Assembly: GCA_015680685.1 (NCBI GenBank) | Contig: MNCI01004879.1 | Span: 27,970-91,969, forward strand | DNA: 64,000 nt | Reading direction: 5' to 3' | Source of the DNA: Gnetum montanum | Lineage: Eukaryota; Streptophyta; Gnetopsida; Gnetales; Gnetaceae | Shown here: positions 11,407-23,350 of the stretch, in pieces | Numbering within the stretch: position 1 is the stretch's first letter | Layout of the letters: each line of letters starts with the position of its first letter | The notes under the pieces: generated by a model | The model's input: the letters and a program-made list of their open reading frames with translations, nothing else | Told to the model about the DNA's origin: nothing | The model's database searches: none | Program-made: the position numbers and the translations under genes

Positions 11407-12600
11407 ATGGAACTAACTGAGGGAATAACTAGTGCTTACATTGGAAGCATAGATGCACTTGAGCAAGTTCGTTGCCAACTCCCAAACCTTAACCTTAAAA
11501 AAATTAATTGGGGGAAGTTGGAAATTCTTAAGAGATTTAGACAAGAGCCCCTTGATTTGAAACAATTGTCCACTGGTCTGGAATACATGATCCTCAAAAA
11601 TGAAAAACCAGTGATCATCAACGCAAAACTTGTTCCCAAGCAAAAAGAAAGCTTGCTAAAAGTGATAAATAAATGGTTAAAAGACTTTTCCTGGTCATAC
11701 CCCGAGCTAACTAGAATAGATCCTAGGATATTCCAACATAGGATTTACATGGACCCCTCCATGAAGCCTCGAAAGCAACTGCAGAGGTGATTGAACCCAA
11801 ACTTTAGACAAATAGTAAAAGAAGAGATAGAACAACTCCTTAATGCTGGGTTCATATATCCCATTGCTGATAGCGAATGGGTTAGCCCTCTGGTGATTGT
11901 GCCTAAAAAGGGAGGCAAATGTAGGGTGTGTATATATTTTAGGCTACTTAACATGGCAACATTCAAGGATTACTTTTCGTTGCCATTTGTTGACCAAGTC
12001 TTATACACCATATCAAGGCATCGCTATTATAGTTTTCTGGATAGTTATAGTGGATACAACCAAATATGGATAGCACCAGAAGATCAAGCCAAAACAACGT
12101 TCACCAGTCCTTAGGGAATGTTTACATATATAAAAATGTCATTTGGCTTATGCAATGCTCCTGCCACGTTTCAATGTTTAGTTCTAAGCATATTCCAATA
12201 GCAGATAGGGAACGGAGTGGAAGTATTTATGGACGACTTCTCCACTTATGGGACAAGCTTTGATCAAGCCTTGGATAGATTAGAGTAAGTGTTTAAATGA
12301 TGTGTAGAAACCAAGTTAAGGCTCAACTGGTAGAAAATCCATTTGATGGTTCAAGAGGACGTAGTATTGGGGCATAAGATTTCATAATCAGGAATAGAGG
12401 TAGACCCAGAAAAAGTTAGGGTCATCCAGGGAATCCCCTGATAATCGGAAACTGTCAAAGGCATTCGGTCATTCCTTGGACACACTAGCTACTATAGGAG
12501 ATTCATTGAAAACTTCTCCAAGATTGCCAAACCGTTGGTAGACCTAACGAAGAAGGATGCAGCATTCGAATGGACCAAGGAATGTGAATGAGCATTCCAA
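11407..12600 (+). pseudogene. B1 reverse transcriptase
   Basis: The linker region (11407-11790) includes the conserved LEYMILKNEKPVIINA block and INKWLKDFSWSYPELTRI. RT proper follows: EEIEQLLNAGFIYPI, SEWVSPLVIVPKKGG, a YFRLLN block and LDSYSGYNQI (11791-12114). The SFGLCNAPATFQ motif and the catalytic VFMDDFSTYG come near 12225. The DD pair of the active site is intact. Stops near 11788, 12112, 12200, 12287 and 12333, among others, break the frame. This is the only B copy in the window with RT sequence. Confidence 0.92.
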
Positions 12601-13030
12601 ACTCTGAAATAAAGGCTTGTGGAAATTCCCATTCTACAAGCCCTTCACTGGTCCAGATCATTCCATATAATGATTGATGCATCCAATTATGCCTTAGGAG
12701 CCATAATTACATAGTTAGACGACCAAAAATGACCTTATTATATCCACTATGCAAGTAAGAGTATTGCCGGTGCACAACTCAATTACACAACTATAGAAAA
12801 GGAATTGATGGCTATTGTGTTTGCACTGGACAAGTTTAGGCACTATGTATTAGGCTACAAAGTGTACATCCATACGAATCATAGTGTAATCAGGTTTCTC
12901 ATGAACAAGCCAATAGTTAGCCCTTGTGTTATACGATGGCTAGTAATCCTCCAAGAGTTCAATCTAACAATGATTGATTGAAAAGGCACCGAGAATGTAG
13001 TTGCAAATCATTTATCTCGGTTGCACTAGG
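12601..13030 (+). pseudogene. B1 RNase H domain
   Basis: It continues the RT frame: IMIDASNYALGAII (first acidic residue present), YASKSIAGAQLNYTTIEKELMAIVFALDKFRHYVLG (second acidic Glu present) and the ENVVANHLSRL block, where the family has a catalytic Asp in VADALSRL (here Asn). Several stops interrupt. It would degrade the RNA strand of the hybrid in an intact element. Confidence 0.88.
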
Positions 13031-13053
13031 ATAGCAAAGAGGATGAATATGCC

Positions 13054-14410
13054 ATGTTTGATCATTTTCCTAATGAAGCCCTCTTTGTTGGTGTAGTGAA
13101 TAACCAACCCATGGAAACAAATTGGTATAGTAGAGTTCTCACCTATCTTCTTTTCCAACAAACCCCCCAGGAGTTGGACTTTAGGAAGAAACAAAAGTTT
13201 CTGCACAGAGCCAAGTACTTCATGGAAATCAATGGACAACTCTATAAATTCTATCCTGATGGCTTGGTTCGATGGTATGTGCCTGATGTGGATCAACTAA
13301 GATTTCTCCAAGATGCTCATGAGGGCCCTTGTGGGGGTCACTATGCAAGGAGACGAATGACCATCAAGATCCTGCTTGTAGGATATTACTAGCCAACATT
13401 ATTTTGGGATGCCCATCAATCATATGAATGTTGTCAATGTGATGGAGGAGTGACTACTCGAATGGAGGGTCCACAACAATGGATTCAACCTTTGGAACTT
13501 TCAACATTTGGGGCATAGATTTTATGGGGCCCATTACACCGATGTCCAATGGAAAAGATTATATCATTGTTGTTGTTAACTATCTAACAAAATGGGCTGA
13601 ACAAACTATTGTAACAAATTTCACATCATCTATAGCTGCACAATTTGTACAACAACAAGTCATAAATAGGTTTGGTGTGCTGCGTGCACTAATCTCAAAT
13701 AATGGAACACACTTCACGGGTGTAACCTTTCGAAAGTTGATGCAATGCTTAGGGGTTGAACATAAATTAACTACACCTTATCATCCTCAAGCTAATGGCC
13801 AAGCCAAGGTCACTAATTAGGAGATTACTAAAATATTAATGAGGATAATTAGCAAATTCAAGCGAGATTGGAGCACTAAACTGAACAATGCTCTCTAGGC
13901 ATACCGCTCCACTTGGAAACTCCCTACAAGCTACTCTCCCTATGAGTTAGTATACGGAAAACTTCCAAAGCTTCCAATACAAACCAAACTCCATACACTA
14001 TCCATGGCATGTGACCTCCACCTTGACCTTGATCTAGCACACAAAAAAATATTAAAAACTCCAAATGTGCTAGATGAAAATTGATTGGTTGCCTTGTCAT
14101 CAAACAAGTTGCACAAGGCACATAACAAGCAATGTCATGACTTAAAAATTTGAAAGGTTAAGTACCAACCAGGAGATAAGGTCCTCTATTAGAACCCATG
14201 CATGTACCACAATGCACAAAATTTCAAACATTGTGGGAAGGGCCTTACATTATTCATACAACCTCTCCCTCAAGAGCCATGACAATATACAAGCCTGAAA
14301 GCCCTGATAGGAGATTACTAGTCAATGTGCAACAAATCAAACCCTTCCATGAACGTACAACAGTCAGTGCACATTACACCTCTGAAAGCGGACGACCTCG
14401 CTCATTATTT
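13054..14410 (+). pseudogene. B1 integrase
   Basis: A zinc-binding type N-terminus is hinted at by DAHEGPCGGHYARRRM near 13315-13355. The rve core (13479-13820) reads GIDFMGPI with the first Asp intact. The second catalytic Asp is lost (LISNNGTHF where the family has SDNGTHF), and the third is lost too (QANGQAKVTN where the family has Glu). The core goes on to STWKLPTSYSPYELVYGK, and the tail (14198-14461) has FQTLWEGPYIIHTTSP and LLVNVQQIKPFHE. With two of the three DDE residues changed it could not integrate DNA even if the stops were repaired. Confidence 0.92.
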
Positions 14411-14435
14411 CAGATCTCTCCCTTTCAATTCAGTC

Positions 14436-14449
14436 ATGGGGGAGATGGC
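14436..14449 (+). promoter_or_regulatory. B1 internal polypurine tract
   Basis: ATGGGGGAGATGG lies just past the end of pol, about 1.9 kb before the terminal PPT. The same motif follows pol or gag-pro in A (36496), B2 (30186) and B3 (complement of 53485-53502). I infer a second plus-strand primer or a relic of an older element end. Confidence 0.5.
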
Positions 14450-14461
14450 CACCTATTCTAA

Positions 14462-16317
14462 TCAATCAAGGCACTCAGTTTCTTTTTAAGTTTTTTTTTA
14501 CACATTTTTATTTTACAAATTTCTTTAATTTTTTTTTATTTTTGTTTTGCAACATCATTCATACTTTTTATTTTCTTTGTGTGTGTGTGTGTGTGTGTTA
14601 TCTATTTTGTTAAGTTTTTCACCCAATAATTGCTCTTAATGATGGTATGAACTATATTCTATTGGTTGCTAATGTTTGATTTTTACCTTTAAGTTATAAT
14701 GTTGATACTAAGGTATGGTTCTTTTGATATAACAGGTAATGAGTCCACATCATCCGTGCATCCATAAACTCTATGGTCTCTCTTGGCTTGGAACTATACA
14801 ATCCCTTTCTTCAAAATGATAAGAACTATCAACGAATCAGTGACTAGGCATTTCTCAAACTAAGGAAAGACTCAAAGATTGAAAGGGGTGTGACTTCAAG
14901 GGGACTTGATGCATTTGTGCAGGCCATTCTCTTGGGTGCTTGGATGTTTTCTTCTTAAGTTTTCTCACCGTTCCAACATTACCCCATTATCAAGAAGTGA
15001 GCAATAAAAATAATAAGTCTTTGCATGGTGTGGTTCTCATGCAAAAAAAAAAGTGAGAATTCAAAGCACATCCCTTAGATGAAATAATTCTCTTGGCTAC
15101 AAGCACTAGTTATAGAAATAAAAACATGTTCCCTCTAACTAAAGCCCTTTCTTGCTCCCTAATCTCTTCCTTCTCGTTTCATCGGAATGGTGGTGGCTCT
15201 TTGATGAAGGCATTCTTATTACCTAAGGTGGATGGATTGGCCAAATGCATTAATGCAAAGTCACTGGATGTGCTTTGTTTGAGGCTATATTTGGAATGGG
15301 ATCTACTAAGTCACATTAACCATGAACACACAAGGGATTGTACATCACCTTGTTCCTGAGACTCCATTCCATTCTCTTCTTTTCATCGTTCTTCCTTCAT
15401 TGTTCACCTCACTGTCAGTTATATCAGTAATCTATATTTTGGTTGACATATTGTTTTCTTTTTGGTAAACTCTTGTGGTTAAGACTTTAACTCTTGTATT
15501 CAAATGACATTTTTAGAGCCCATAGACTCTTTGAATGTGGGAATGTTAGGGCATTAAGGGCATGAGCCTGCTTTGGGGAGGACCCACTAGCATTTCTATT
15601 TGGTGAATCAGTTAATTTCTTTTACTTAAACATTTTTGCAATCAGTTTCTATTTTTTTCATTTCCATCTCTGACATCCATTTCATCAGTGTTACAGTTTT
15701 TTCTTTTTCTCCATCTTTATTATTCCTTATTTTCTCTCCATTCTCTTACTACCAGAGGTTCGTTCGCAGTGATGGGGGTCCTGGTCCAATTTTTTGGATT
15801 TTCTCCTAACCCCTACACCTTGGGTAGTCACCAGTTTTACACCTCCAGAATCCGCATTAGCCATATCACAACTCAGCAAATGGACCTTACATCGAAGCAA
15901 GGTATCAACTGCACTGTGATTCATTTACCCTTATTAATATAAGACTATGTTGTATGTGCAGATGGCAATCATACAACAATGAATTGGACCTGGAGGGAAC
16001 ATTTGGAATGGATCAGTGCTGAAGCAGTTATGCAAGGAATAAGATTGATGGTGCGCTATGGACAAAGAAAGGTGCAATCTTGGCATTGATAGTAATAGAG
16101 TTCTTCTCTCTTCTCTCTTCTTTCTCAGCTACCAAATGAGGCCTGATGTCAAATGTATAAAGTGTTCACTCTTGTTGTCATGAACACTAGTTCTATCATG
16201 TTTTGTAATCATGATTCATTCACATGTCACCCCATTCACCATTAGTATCATTCAATTCAATAATCCCATACCTTCCCAATATTTTGTAAGGAACTCAAGG
16301 ATGAGTTTTCATTCAGT
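14462..16317 (+). other. B1 3' non-coding region
   Basis: About 1.85 kb between pol and the terminal PPT. It holds a T-rich stretch at 14480-14560 and a (GT)n run at about 14580-14598. It also has a block (15549-15588) containing GGGCATTAAG and GGAGGACCCACT that is conserved in B2, B3 and A. Short open stretches (15093-15359, 15688-15942) have no recognisable domain and are not conserved as frames in B2, so I treat the region as non-coding. Confidence 0.7.
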
Positions 16318-16327
16318 CATGGGGGTA
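16318..16327 (+). promoter_or_regulatory. B1 terminal polypurine tract
   Basis: CATGGGGGTA lies directly before the 3' LTR start. The same string precedes the 3' LTRs of B2 (32043-32052) and B3 (complement of 51573-51582). It would prime plus-strand DNA. Confidence 0.8.
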
Positions 16328-17077
16328 TGATGAGCCGATATCGTGTCCCATCATCAGTTCTATAAATAAGAGGTGGACTTCCCTTATTTTTCCATCTAGA
16401 TCTAGACCCTTAGCCAAACTCTAGCAATTTTATCATTCCAAAGTTAGAATAATTTCCATGTGCCCATAGTAGGAGTCTCAAAGTGAATGGATCTTTATTC
16501 AAGAAATTTGTACCTGAGCGCACATTGTGTCTGGCAATAAAGATGAACTTTTTGATAAACCTTGTAGCATATGGACTAAGCTAAATAGGATTTAATTATT
16601 GTTAAATGTTTAAATGATTTCTTAGACACTTAATCTCTCTCAACCCTTAACTATCCTAGTTAAGTGCATTTAGTACGACTGCTTTGAGCACGTGCACTAC
16701 GCTTGGTAACCGAATAACGAATAGCGTTTGGTAATCCCAGTAGCATTGCAATAGTTCAAGGTGTGTACGACAAGTGGGAATAGATACTGATGCTAGGACG
16801 ATTAGAGCTTATTTAGTGAAAGTTAGTTACTTAGTCTCTTCACCCTTTCCCCTCTTAGCATAGGCGTTAAAAAGATAAAAGACATAAAAATCACATGCCT
16901 CAAGCTTATTTAACCATGCAACCATGAAAAATACAAGTAAGCTTGGGAGGACAACGATTGATTAACATTAAGTTTTCCATAAGGCGCGTAAGCACTTAGT
17001 CCTTGGAGTTTGATTGGATTACACATGTAATGCTTGTATTCGTATGGTTGAGTGTAGGGGTACCTCACCACTTATCA
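16328..17077 (+). repeat. B1 3' LTR
   Basis: 750 bp from TGATGAG to CTTATCA, matching 7296-8077. It is shorter because about 30 bp containing two of the three GATATC repeats at the left edge are missing. Confidence 0.92.
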
Positions 17078-17082
17078 TAAGT

Positions 17083-17327
17083 GTAACTTTTTAATAACCT
17101 AGTAGTATCATCACTTGGTATGCCCAGTAGTAGTTGCCCTTGGTAATCCTAGTAGTAGTTGCACTAAGTCTAAGGTATGACTAGAAGACCAAGACTAGCT
17201 ACTCATCACATAGGCTAGTTTAGATTTGTTTTACCATCACTTATATTTAGAAACCTTTACTTTTACTTCATGTTTACTAGGATCCCAATGGCCAATTCAA
17301 TATGAATATCGTATACCTCACCATGAG
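17083..17327 (+). repeat. Family A shared LTR, piece 2 of 3
   Basis: It continues the A LTR exactly where piece 1 stopped, matching 41990-42230 (AACTNNTTGGTAACTTAGTAGT-type and CTAGGANCCNAATGGCC-type blocks). It is bounded by the B1 target duplication on the left and the B2 target duplication ATGAG (17323-17327) on the right. Confidence 0.9.
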
Positions 17328-18087
17328 TGATGAGCCATGATATCGTGGCCTACCCCAATTTCTATAAATAAGAGGCAACTTTCCTTGTTCTAGGCACTTA
17401 GACTTAGACCCTTAGCTAAACTCTTGCAGTTTTACCATTCTAAAGTTAGAATAATTTCCATGTGTCTGTATCAGGAGTCTTAAAGTGAACAGATCTTTAT
17501 TCGAGCAACTTGTACCTAAGCACACATTTGTGTACGACAATAAAGATGAACTTTCTAATAAACCTTGCAGCATGTAGACTAAGATAAATAGTAATTAATT
17601 ATTGTTGAATGTTTAAATTATTTCCTAGTTAATTAATCTCTCTCAACCCTTGACTCTCCTAGTTAAGTGCACTCAATACAACCACTTCGAGCATGTGTGT
17701 AGCGCTTGGTAACCTAGTAATGATTAGTGTTTGGTAATCCTAGTAGCATTGCACTGGTTCAGGATGTGTGCGGCAAGTGGGAATGGATACTGGTGTTAGG
17801 AACAATTAGAACATAGTTAGTGAATAGTTAATGAAAGTTAGTCACTTAGTTCTCTTCACCTTCCCCTATTAGCATAAGACATTAAAAAGATAAAAGCTAT
17901 AAAAATCATATACCTCAAGCTTACTTAACCATACAACCATGACAATACAAGTTTGGGAACACAATGATTGATTAACCTTAAGTGTTTCATTAAGGCACGT
18001 AAGCACTCAGTCCTTGGAGTTCGACTGGATCATCCATGAATGCTCGTATTCATATGGTTGAGTGTAGGGTTACCTCGCCACTCATCA
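17328..18087 (+). repeat. B2 5' LTR
   Basis: 760 bp from TGATGAGCC to CTCATCA, with a TATAAATA box near 17364 and an AATAAAGA element near 17541. It is followed by primer site TGGCACCATTGCCAGGGA at 18089-18106, which differs from a tRNA-Asp complement at three positions, all G to A. Confidence 0.92.
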
Positions 18088-18202
18088 TTGGCACCATTGC
18101 CAGGGACTTAGTTGTTTGTGCGCTATGTAGAACATAGGAGATCATTCATACCATTGGGATGCTAGAATGAACCCTTAGGGTTAATCAAGAAAAGATAAGA
18201 CA

Positions 18203-18971
18203 ATGGTAAATAGCACACTGAACAAGACAAAAATGTCTTCTTCTTCACACAAAAGTACTTCATCACCTAGGACTAACACAAGAATAGTCGGTGGCATAAC
18301 ACACATAACCAAGATCCGCCAGTATGTACCTGACTTTACCTTTATTCTCCATCAAGATGAACAATTATGTTGGAGAGACTTGGAGGGTAACATAGTGTTG
18401 CCTCTAGATCGATTAGTCCCCGACATGCTCCTTCATGCTCTCACACTAATAGGCATGCCACATTTATACGTAGAATATGTTGCATGCAATCATGACACAA
18501 GGGACTACCATCCCACAGAAGCACAACGTCAAAGGGACTTGGAACAGGAGAGATATCATACATCCTTGAAGGGTAAATGGCCCCATAATGCTTCGTATGT
18601 CTTGAGTGAAATTAAGAATGGTGAACCTGCTTCAACAGGTTCCCCCTCCTAACGATGCTCAAGAAGTGATGTATCAGAACCTCCACTCCATGGTTCACAA
18701 CCTTGGTTCTGATCCCCACGAACATGAAGTGTTCAACAAGGAAACACAAACACATGATAAGGGTGGACATTCTAATTGTAATCACGATCGGGTCCGAGAC
18801 TACTAAAGAGAAGGTAGAAAACATCGTCATGGCAATGGTTCTCCTTCTTCTTCACCTTCATCGTCACATTCACCCTCTCCTTTAGTGTTAGGACATAGTC
18901 ATAAGGAACCTAACTGTGAGGATAAAGGGAAATAGAGTGAAAAACACAAATAAGATAGTCAAGAACGAGGA
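18203..18971 (+). pseudogene. B2 gag, N-terminal part
   Basis: The start at 18203 (MVNSTLNKTKM) heads a 149-residue open stretch with FTFILHQDEQLCWRDLEGN, equivalent to B1 8193-8650. A deletion near 18650 shifts the frame, and the next frame carries PNDAQEVMYQNLHS to 18806. Homology to B1 stops at 18971, where element C begins. The matching B1 position is about 9023. Confidence 0.88.
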
Positions 18972-20660
18972 TGAAACACCACTAATTTTAGCCTAACACT
19001 TTGAAGCAAAAATGACTCACACTTGAGCTTTGGAAGGAAAAATTTGGGAGAACACACGCTAGCTTGTCCTAGGAACTCATGCTGGTTTTCAATTTTCTCT
19101 ATCATGCTAGCAGCGTGAGTACAGCATGACTAACTCTGACAGACCCAAAATCGAGTGAGAATTATCTGATTTCCATGGTGTAAGCCATCCTCAAAGGCCA
19201 CTAATTTCTACTCCAAGTTTCAGCATTTGGGAATTCAAATTTGGAGACAAACTATTCACATTTCCTCATGCACGTTGTCACGCACGCTGAGGTCACGCTA
19301 GTAGCATGAGTGCAGCATGCGTAACTTTCAGGGCCTAAAACTGAGTCAAAATGATTTGATTTTCAAAGTACAAGTCATCATCAAGACTCATTGTTGACAA
19401 CTTCAGACTTCAGCCTCCAAAATTCCAAAAAAAAATTCAAGTTTTTGCAAGTCACGCTGCACTCATGCTGCCAGTGTGAGTCTAGCATGACCTACCCAAA
19501 AGTGGTTCAAACAAGGCATTTTCAAGCTCAATTTATGATCATTCTCAAGGGAAATATCCACACTTAAAGAATCAGGCTTTCAAATTCATATTTTGATTCA
19601 AAATTTGTCATTTTACCTCACTCATGCCAAGGTCACACTGGAGTCACGCTGGCAACGTGAGTGCAGTGTGAGTGTAGCATGAGTGTAGCATGCACATGCT
19701 GAGGACACGTTGGGACAAAATCAACTCATGTTGGAAGTCTTGATCAAGTAGAAACACCTTAAATAGCCACAGAACCACTCAAATTGACATCTTGTAGTAG
19801 TCAAGTTAGAGATCCAGAAGTTCCAAGTAAGCCAAAGTCAAATTCTCTTGTTGTACAGTATCATTTCATTGTAAATCTTCATCATTTGTGAGCTTGTCAA
19901 ACTGCTCCTATGGGTGTATGCTAGCTTGTGTAAGCCAACACACATTGTAAGATATAGTGCACCTAGTCAAGAACATAGCTTGCCCACACATGTCCAACTT
20001 ACATATAGCTGTCCATCGGACACATGTCACTAGATCTGCTTTCCTCTTCTCTCCCAGCCGTTGATTCCATTCTTGAATTCCACACCTGAGCCCAGCCCAA
20101 CCCTATAAATACCCTGTCCATTCACATAAATCAGGGTTGGCAATTTTAAAGGTTGACATCTTAGGAAACTCATACCAACAATCCTTGGGCACTTGGGCAC
20201 ACTTGACACTCAGCATTCAAGCACTTCTAAAACACATCACATCACCCCAGCACTTGGCGCTTGACCTACCATCCACACATGCAGCTATGCTTTGACCGGT
20301 GCACATCTTTTCTTAGCAATACAATATAGTTCATTTTTCCAGCCATTACTTTATTTTCTTTGTTTTACATTTAGTTTATGTTTTGATTACGATACCAGTT
20401 CTACGTGCATTTCTGTTTACATTTCGTACACACTATTTACGTTTTAAGACATCAGTTATGATAACCCTAGCACAAGCAATAGTTTACACTGGGGGAAGTC
20501 CTTGGTTGATTTGTGTGCAGACCATCCAAGGCACTCTACCTTTGTTCCCTTTTCCAGCTTGCCCTCAAGCGAAGGTAGGATCAACTGTGTCTACCCGATG
20601 ATCTTTCTGTGTTTGTTTTTCCTTTCCAGCCCTACACCGACGATTTAGGTCAGTACAGTA
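18972..20660 (+). repeat. Element C 5' LTR
   Basis: About 1.69 kb, starting TGAAACACCACTAATT. The left half contains about four diverged units of roughly 186 bp, each opening with a cluster of CACGCTG/CAGCGTG-like words (about 19079, 19265, 19451 and 19625). A CCCTATAAATACC box at 20101-20113 is the likely promoter. The exact right edge is uncertain by a few bases. Confidence 0.85.
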
Positions 20661-20663
20661 AAT

Positions 20664-20681
20664 TGGCACTAGAAGTAGGGC
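20664..20681 (+). other. Element C primer binding site
   Basis: TGGCACTAGAAGTAGGGC lies just inside the left repeat, at the place and with the TGG start expected of a primer site. It differs from the tRNA-Asp type of A and B. I do not assign the tRNA. Confidence 0.6.
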
Positions 20682-21089
20682 TGAACTTGTTTTCTGTTTA
20701 ATCAAAACGCTGATCATGTTACTTGTTCAAATGCTGCCCAAACCAAGTGCTAAAACTAATGTTCATAGCTTGCACATGCTTACAGCTTTCGTATGCTACA
20801 AGATACTCATGCTGCACATGCTGGGTTCTAACTCATGCTCATGCTGTGTACACATGCTACCATACTCACGTTGTGTACACACGCTACCATACTCATGGTC
20901 ACGCTACTATAGTACTCATGCTGCTACAATGTTTTGTGGTTGCTACAGTGTTCATGCTGCTATAGTACTGCTGCAGTACCGCTACAGTGTTTTTTCAACA
21001 AAAACACACAAAACGCATCTGTTTCAAAGTTGAATTCACCGCAATTCACACCTACCTTCAAGCTGGTCTAAGTACTAACTGCCACCAAC

Positions 21090-22560
21090 ATGGATCACCT
21101 TGTCCAATACATGCAATACACAAAACACAATAATTCTGAGATGACTTCCTCTTACCTAAGATCATCATCTGAGTATGAGTACGAGTTCACAACCCTGCCC
21201 AAACCCAATAGGCCTTGGGGCCTTGCCTCCTTACAATAATCACAACACTTGGAGCACACATCCAACGTATTCTCTTCACAGTCTACACACACTGGGGCCC
21301 ACCCCCAAACAATCCAAACACCTTGTACATACGATAGGGCCCAGCCTCAAGCAACACAAGTACCTTATGCCTACACTGGGGCCATGCCCCAACCTCCCCA
21401 ACCTCAACCCAACATTTACGTAGGTGCCACATGTGCCATGACTATTTCACTAGTGCCTCAAGCACCTGCTTATCATCCTTCCGGGATGACGTTAAACTAT
21501 CCATGGCCCAGTACAGCCTTAAAATTCCAACACATGTTCGGTATGATGTTAAACTACCAACAACCATCTACCATGACATTAAACTCGCAAAGCCAACAAC
21601 CAGTGATCCAACCCTTCACCGCACAACCTACGTGAGTCCAGTCAACACAATCGGCTGGTGAATCTATGAGTTGGGAATAAGTGTCCCAACTCATCCAAAC
21701 TTTGACAGAGGAAATCAACTAGCTTAAGGCTGCCTCCTCAAACACACCCAAGGTGGTGGACTTTTACCATGATGATTTGATCTATCCTATGGTCCCACCC
21801 CTTACACTACCCGTGGGCCATTCATTGTCACATTTGACAAAATACAATGGTCATAGTAACCCCAATGCACATATCATCACATTCCGCACAGAAGCCATCA
21901 CGTTGCATTCTTGGCCACATGTCATTCTACGTCTCTTTCCCCTATCGCTCACTGGCAAAGCTCTAGACTGGTACCATTCCCTACCCTGAGCTTCCATCAC
22001 ATCCCTCGAGGACCTCATACGCCAGTTTGTGACATGCTTTAAATATAACATCAAACTTGAAGTGAAAATCGACAAGCTCCTCCACATCATATAAGGACCA
22101 TTGGAGCCCATACTACCCTTCCTCCAGCGATGGAGTGCCATAGCCAATGAAATGCATGAGCCAATCGTAGAGACACATCTCTTGGCAATCTTCAAGGGTG
22201 TAGTCAATGACTTCATCAAGTCCAAACTGCTCTACCAGGCCCCAAAGTCTCTTACCTAGGCCTTTGACCAAGCAAGGGGCATCGAAGAGGCAACAAGAGC
22301 AAGCAATGACCCATCCTACTTGGCCTACAGGAGCCAACACAAAAAACAACAACATGCACAACAACAAATGCAACAACTACAACCAACACAAATAGCACAG
22401 GATACACAAGCAATATCAAATGCAATGATCGCAACAATCACCATGCCAACACATGTAGCCAACAGGCCCGTGGCCTCAACACCCCAAGCTGGTATCTCTA
22501 GCTTTCGCACCGCCATACAAGCTGCTCCTAGACGTGAGCGCACCTAACATAAACACATAT
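21090..22560 (+). pseudogene. Element C gag-like frame
   Basis: The proposed ATG at 21090 begins MDHLVQYMQYTK. A Pro/Gln/Thr-rich stretch follows (21175-21660), then the gag core (21753-21989): FRTEAITLHSW, LFPLSLTGKALDWYHSLP and, one frame on, a QFVTCFKYN-like block near 22020. These are the hallmarks of retrotransposon gag (the A-x-WYxSLP word and following F-x-F). A Gln/Asn/His-rich tail lies at 22320-22560. Several stops interrupt. The repeated word ATGACGTTAAACT here is echoed in the minisatellite downstream. Confidence 0.75.
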
Positions 22561-23350
22561 CCTTGTTGGGAAAACCTTCCCAATTGCTAGAATAGCTTCT
22601 TAACACTCGTCTGGTCCAATGCAAATGCATGTCAGATGATGCCTACATATGCAACCAGAAACACTATGAATTGGCAAGTCATCCCACTACAACATACAAT
22701 GCATGTGTCCCACAACATTTTAACTTGAGTGCATACTGGCACTACCACCAAATGCCTAGACATGACATAGACACTTGTTAAAATTTGCAAAAAAATTTGC
22801 AAAGAATGGCAAAGAAAGTATTGCTCAACGTAATGCAACCTAGCAGTCCCATACCTTCAAAAACTTCCCGAAGAAAGAGACCCTTCATCATAAGGACAAC
22901 ATCTAACAACCCGTCTAGTTCTACATTAAACTGCCATCCACCATCCATTGCGACGTTAAACACACAAGTCACTCCGATGATACCCATACCAAGTCCAAGT
23001 TCCAGCAACTTGGCCACATACAAGTAGTGGCAACCCAAGTCACCAACACCTAAACCACAAACCAACCCTAGCTCTACCCCTAGGCCTACTAAACAACAAT
23101 CCTTATGCATTGCCCCTCCACAAGAGCTCTACATTATGACTCACACAATAGAGAAGGCTCCCACCACAACAAACATAAACAACAACCTCGTAGACATACT
23201 ATCTCATGCACACAATGCTTTGAAACATACAAATGTAACACCTAGCTTGCTCAACCTCATCTTGACATCACCACAGCATCACCAAGCGCTAACACACATG
23301 CTCGCCTCCATCCCTGCTACAGAAAACATGTCTCCAACTGAAGATGCCAT

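Larger units (their letters stand above)
7296..17077 (+). mobile_element. B1, full-length Ty3/gypsy retrotransposon
   Basis: A 9782-bp element with two LTRs (7296-8077 and 16328-17077), a tRNA-Asp-like primer site, gag, protease, RT, RNase H and integrase in gypsy order, a long 3' non-coding region and a PPT. It is flanked by the perfect 5-bp repeat TAAGT (7291-7295 and 17078-17082). It lies in the shared A LTR, which resumes at 17083. Stops and mutated catalytic residues make it non-autonomous today. By eye the LTRs differ at about 6-7% of positions, mostly transitions, plus a roughly 30-bp deletion near the start of the 3' LTR. Confidence 0.93.

Noticed and set aside
15093-15942. Open frames of 84-88 codons in the B1 3' region as possible envelope-like genes
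   Set aside because: The frames are not kept in the colinear parts of B2 and B3, and show no signal peptide, membrane segment or known domain.
22113-23110. Minus-strand frames rich in Cys, Gly and Val
   Set aside because: They lie opposite the gag-protease region of element C, have no domain, and arise from the complement of Thr/Gln/Asn-rich codons.
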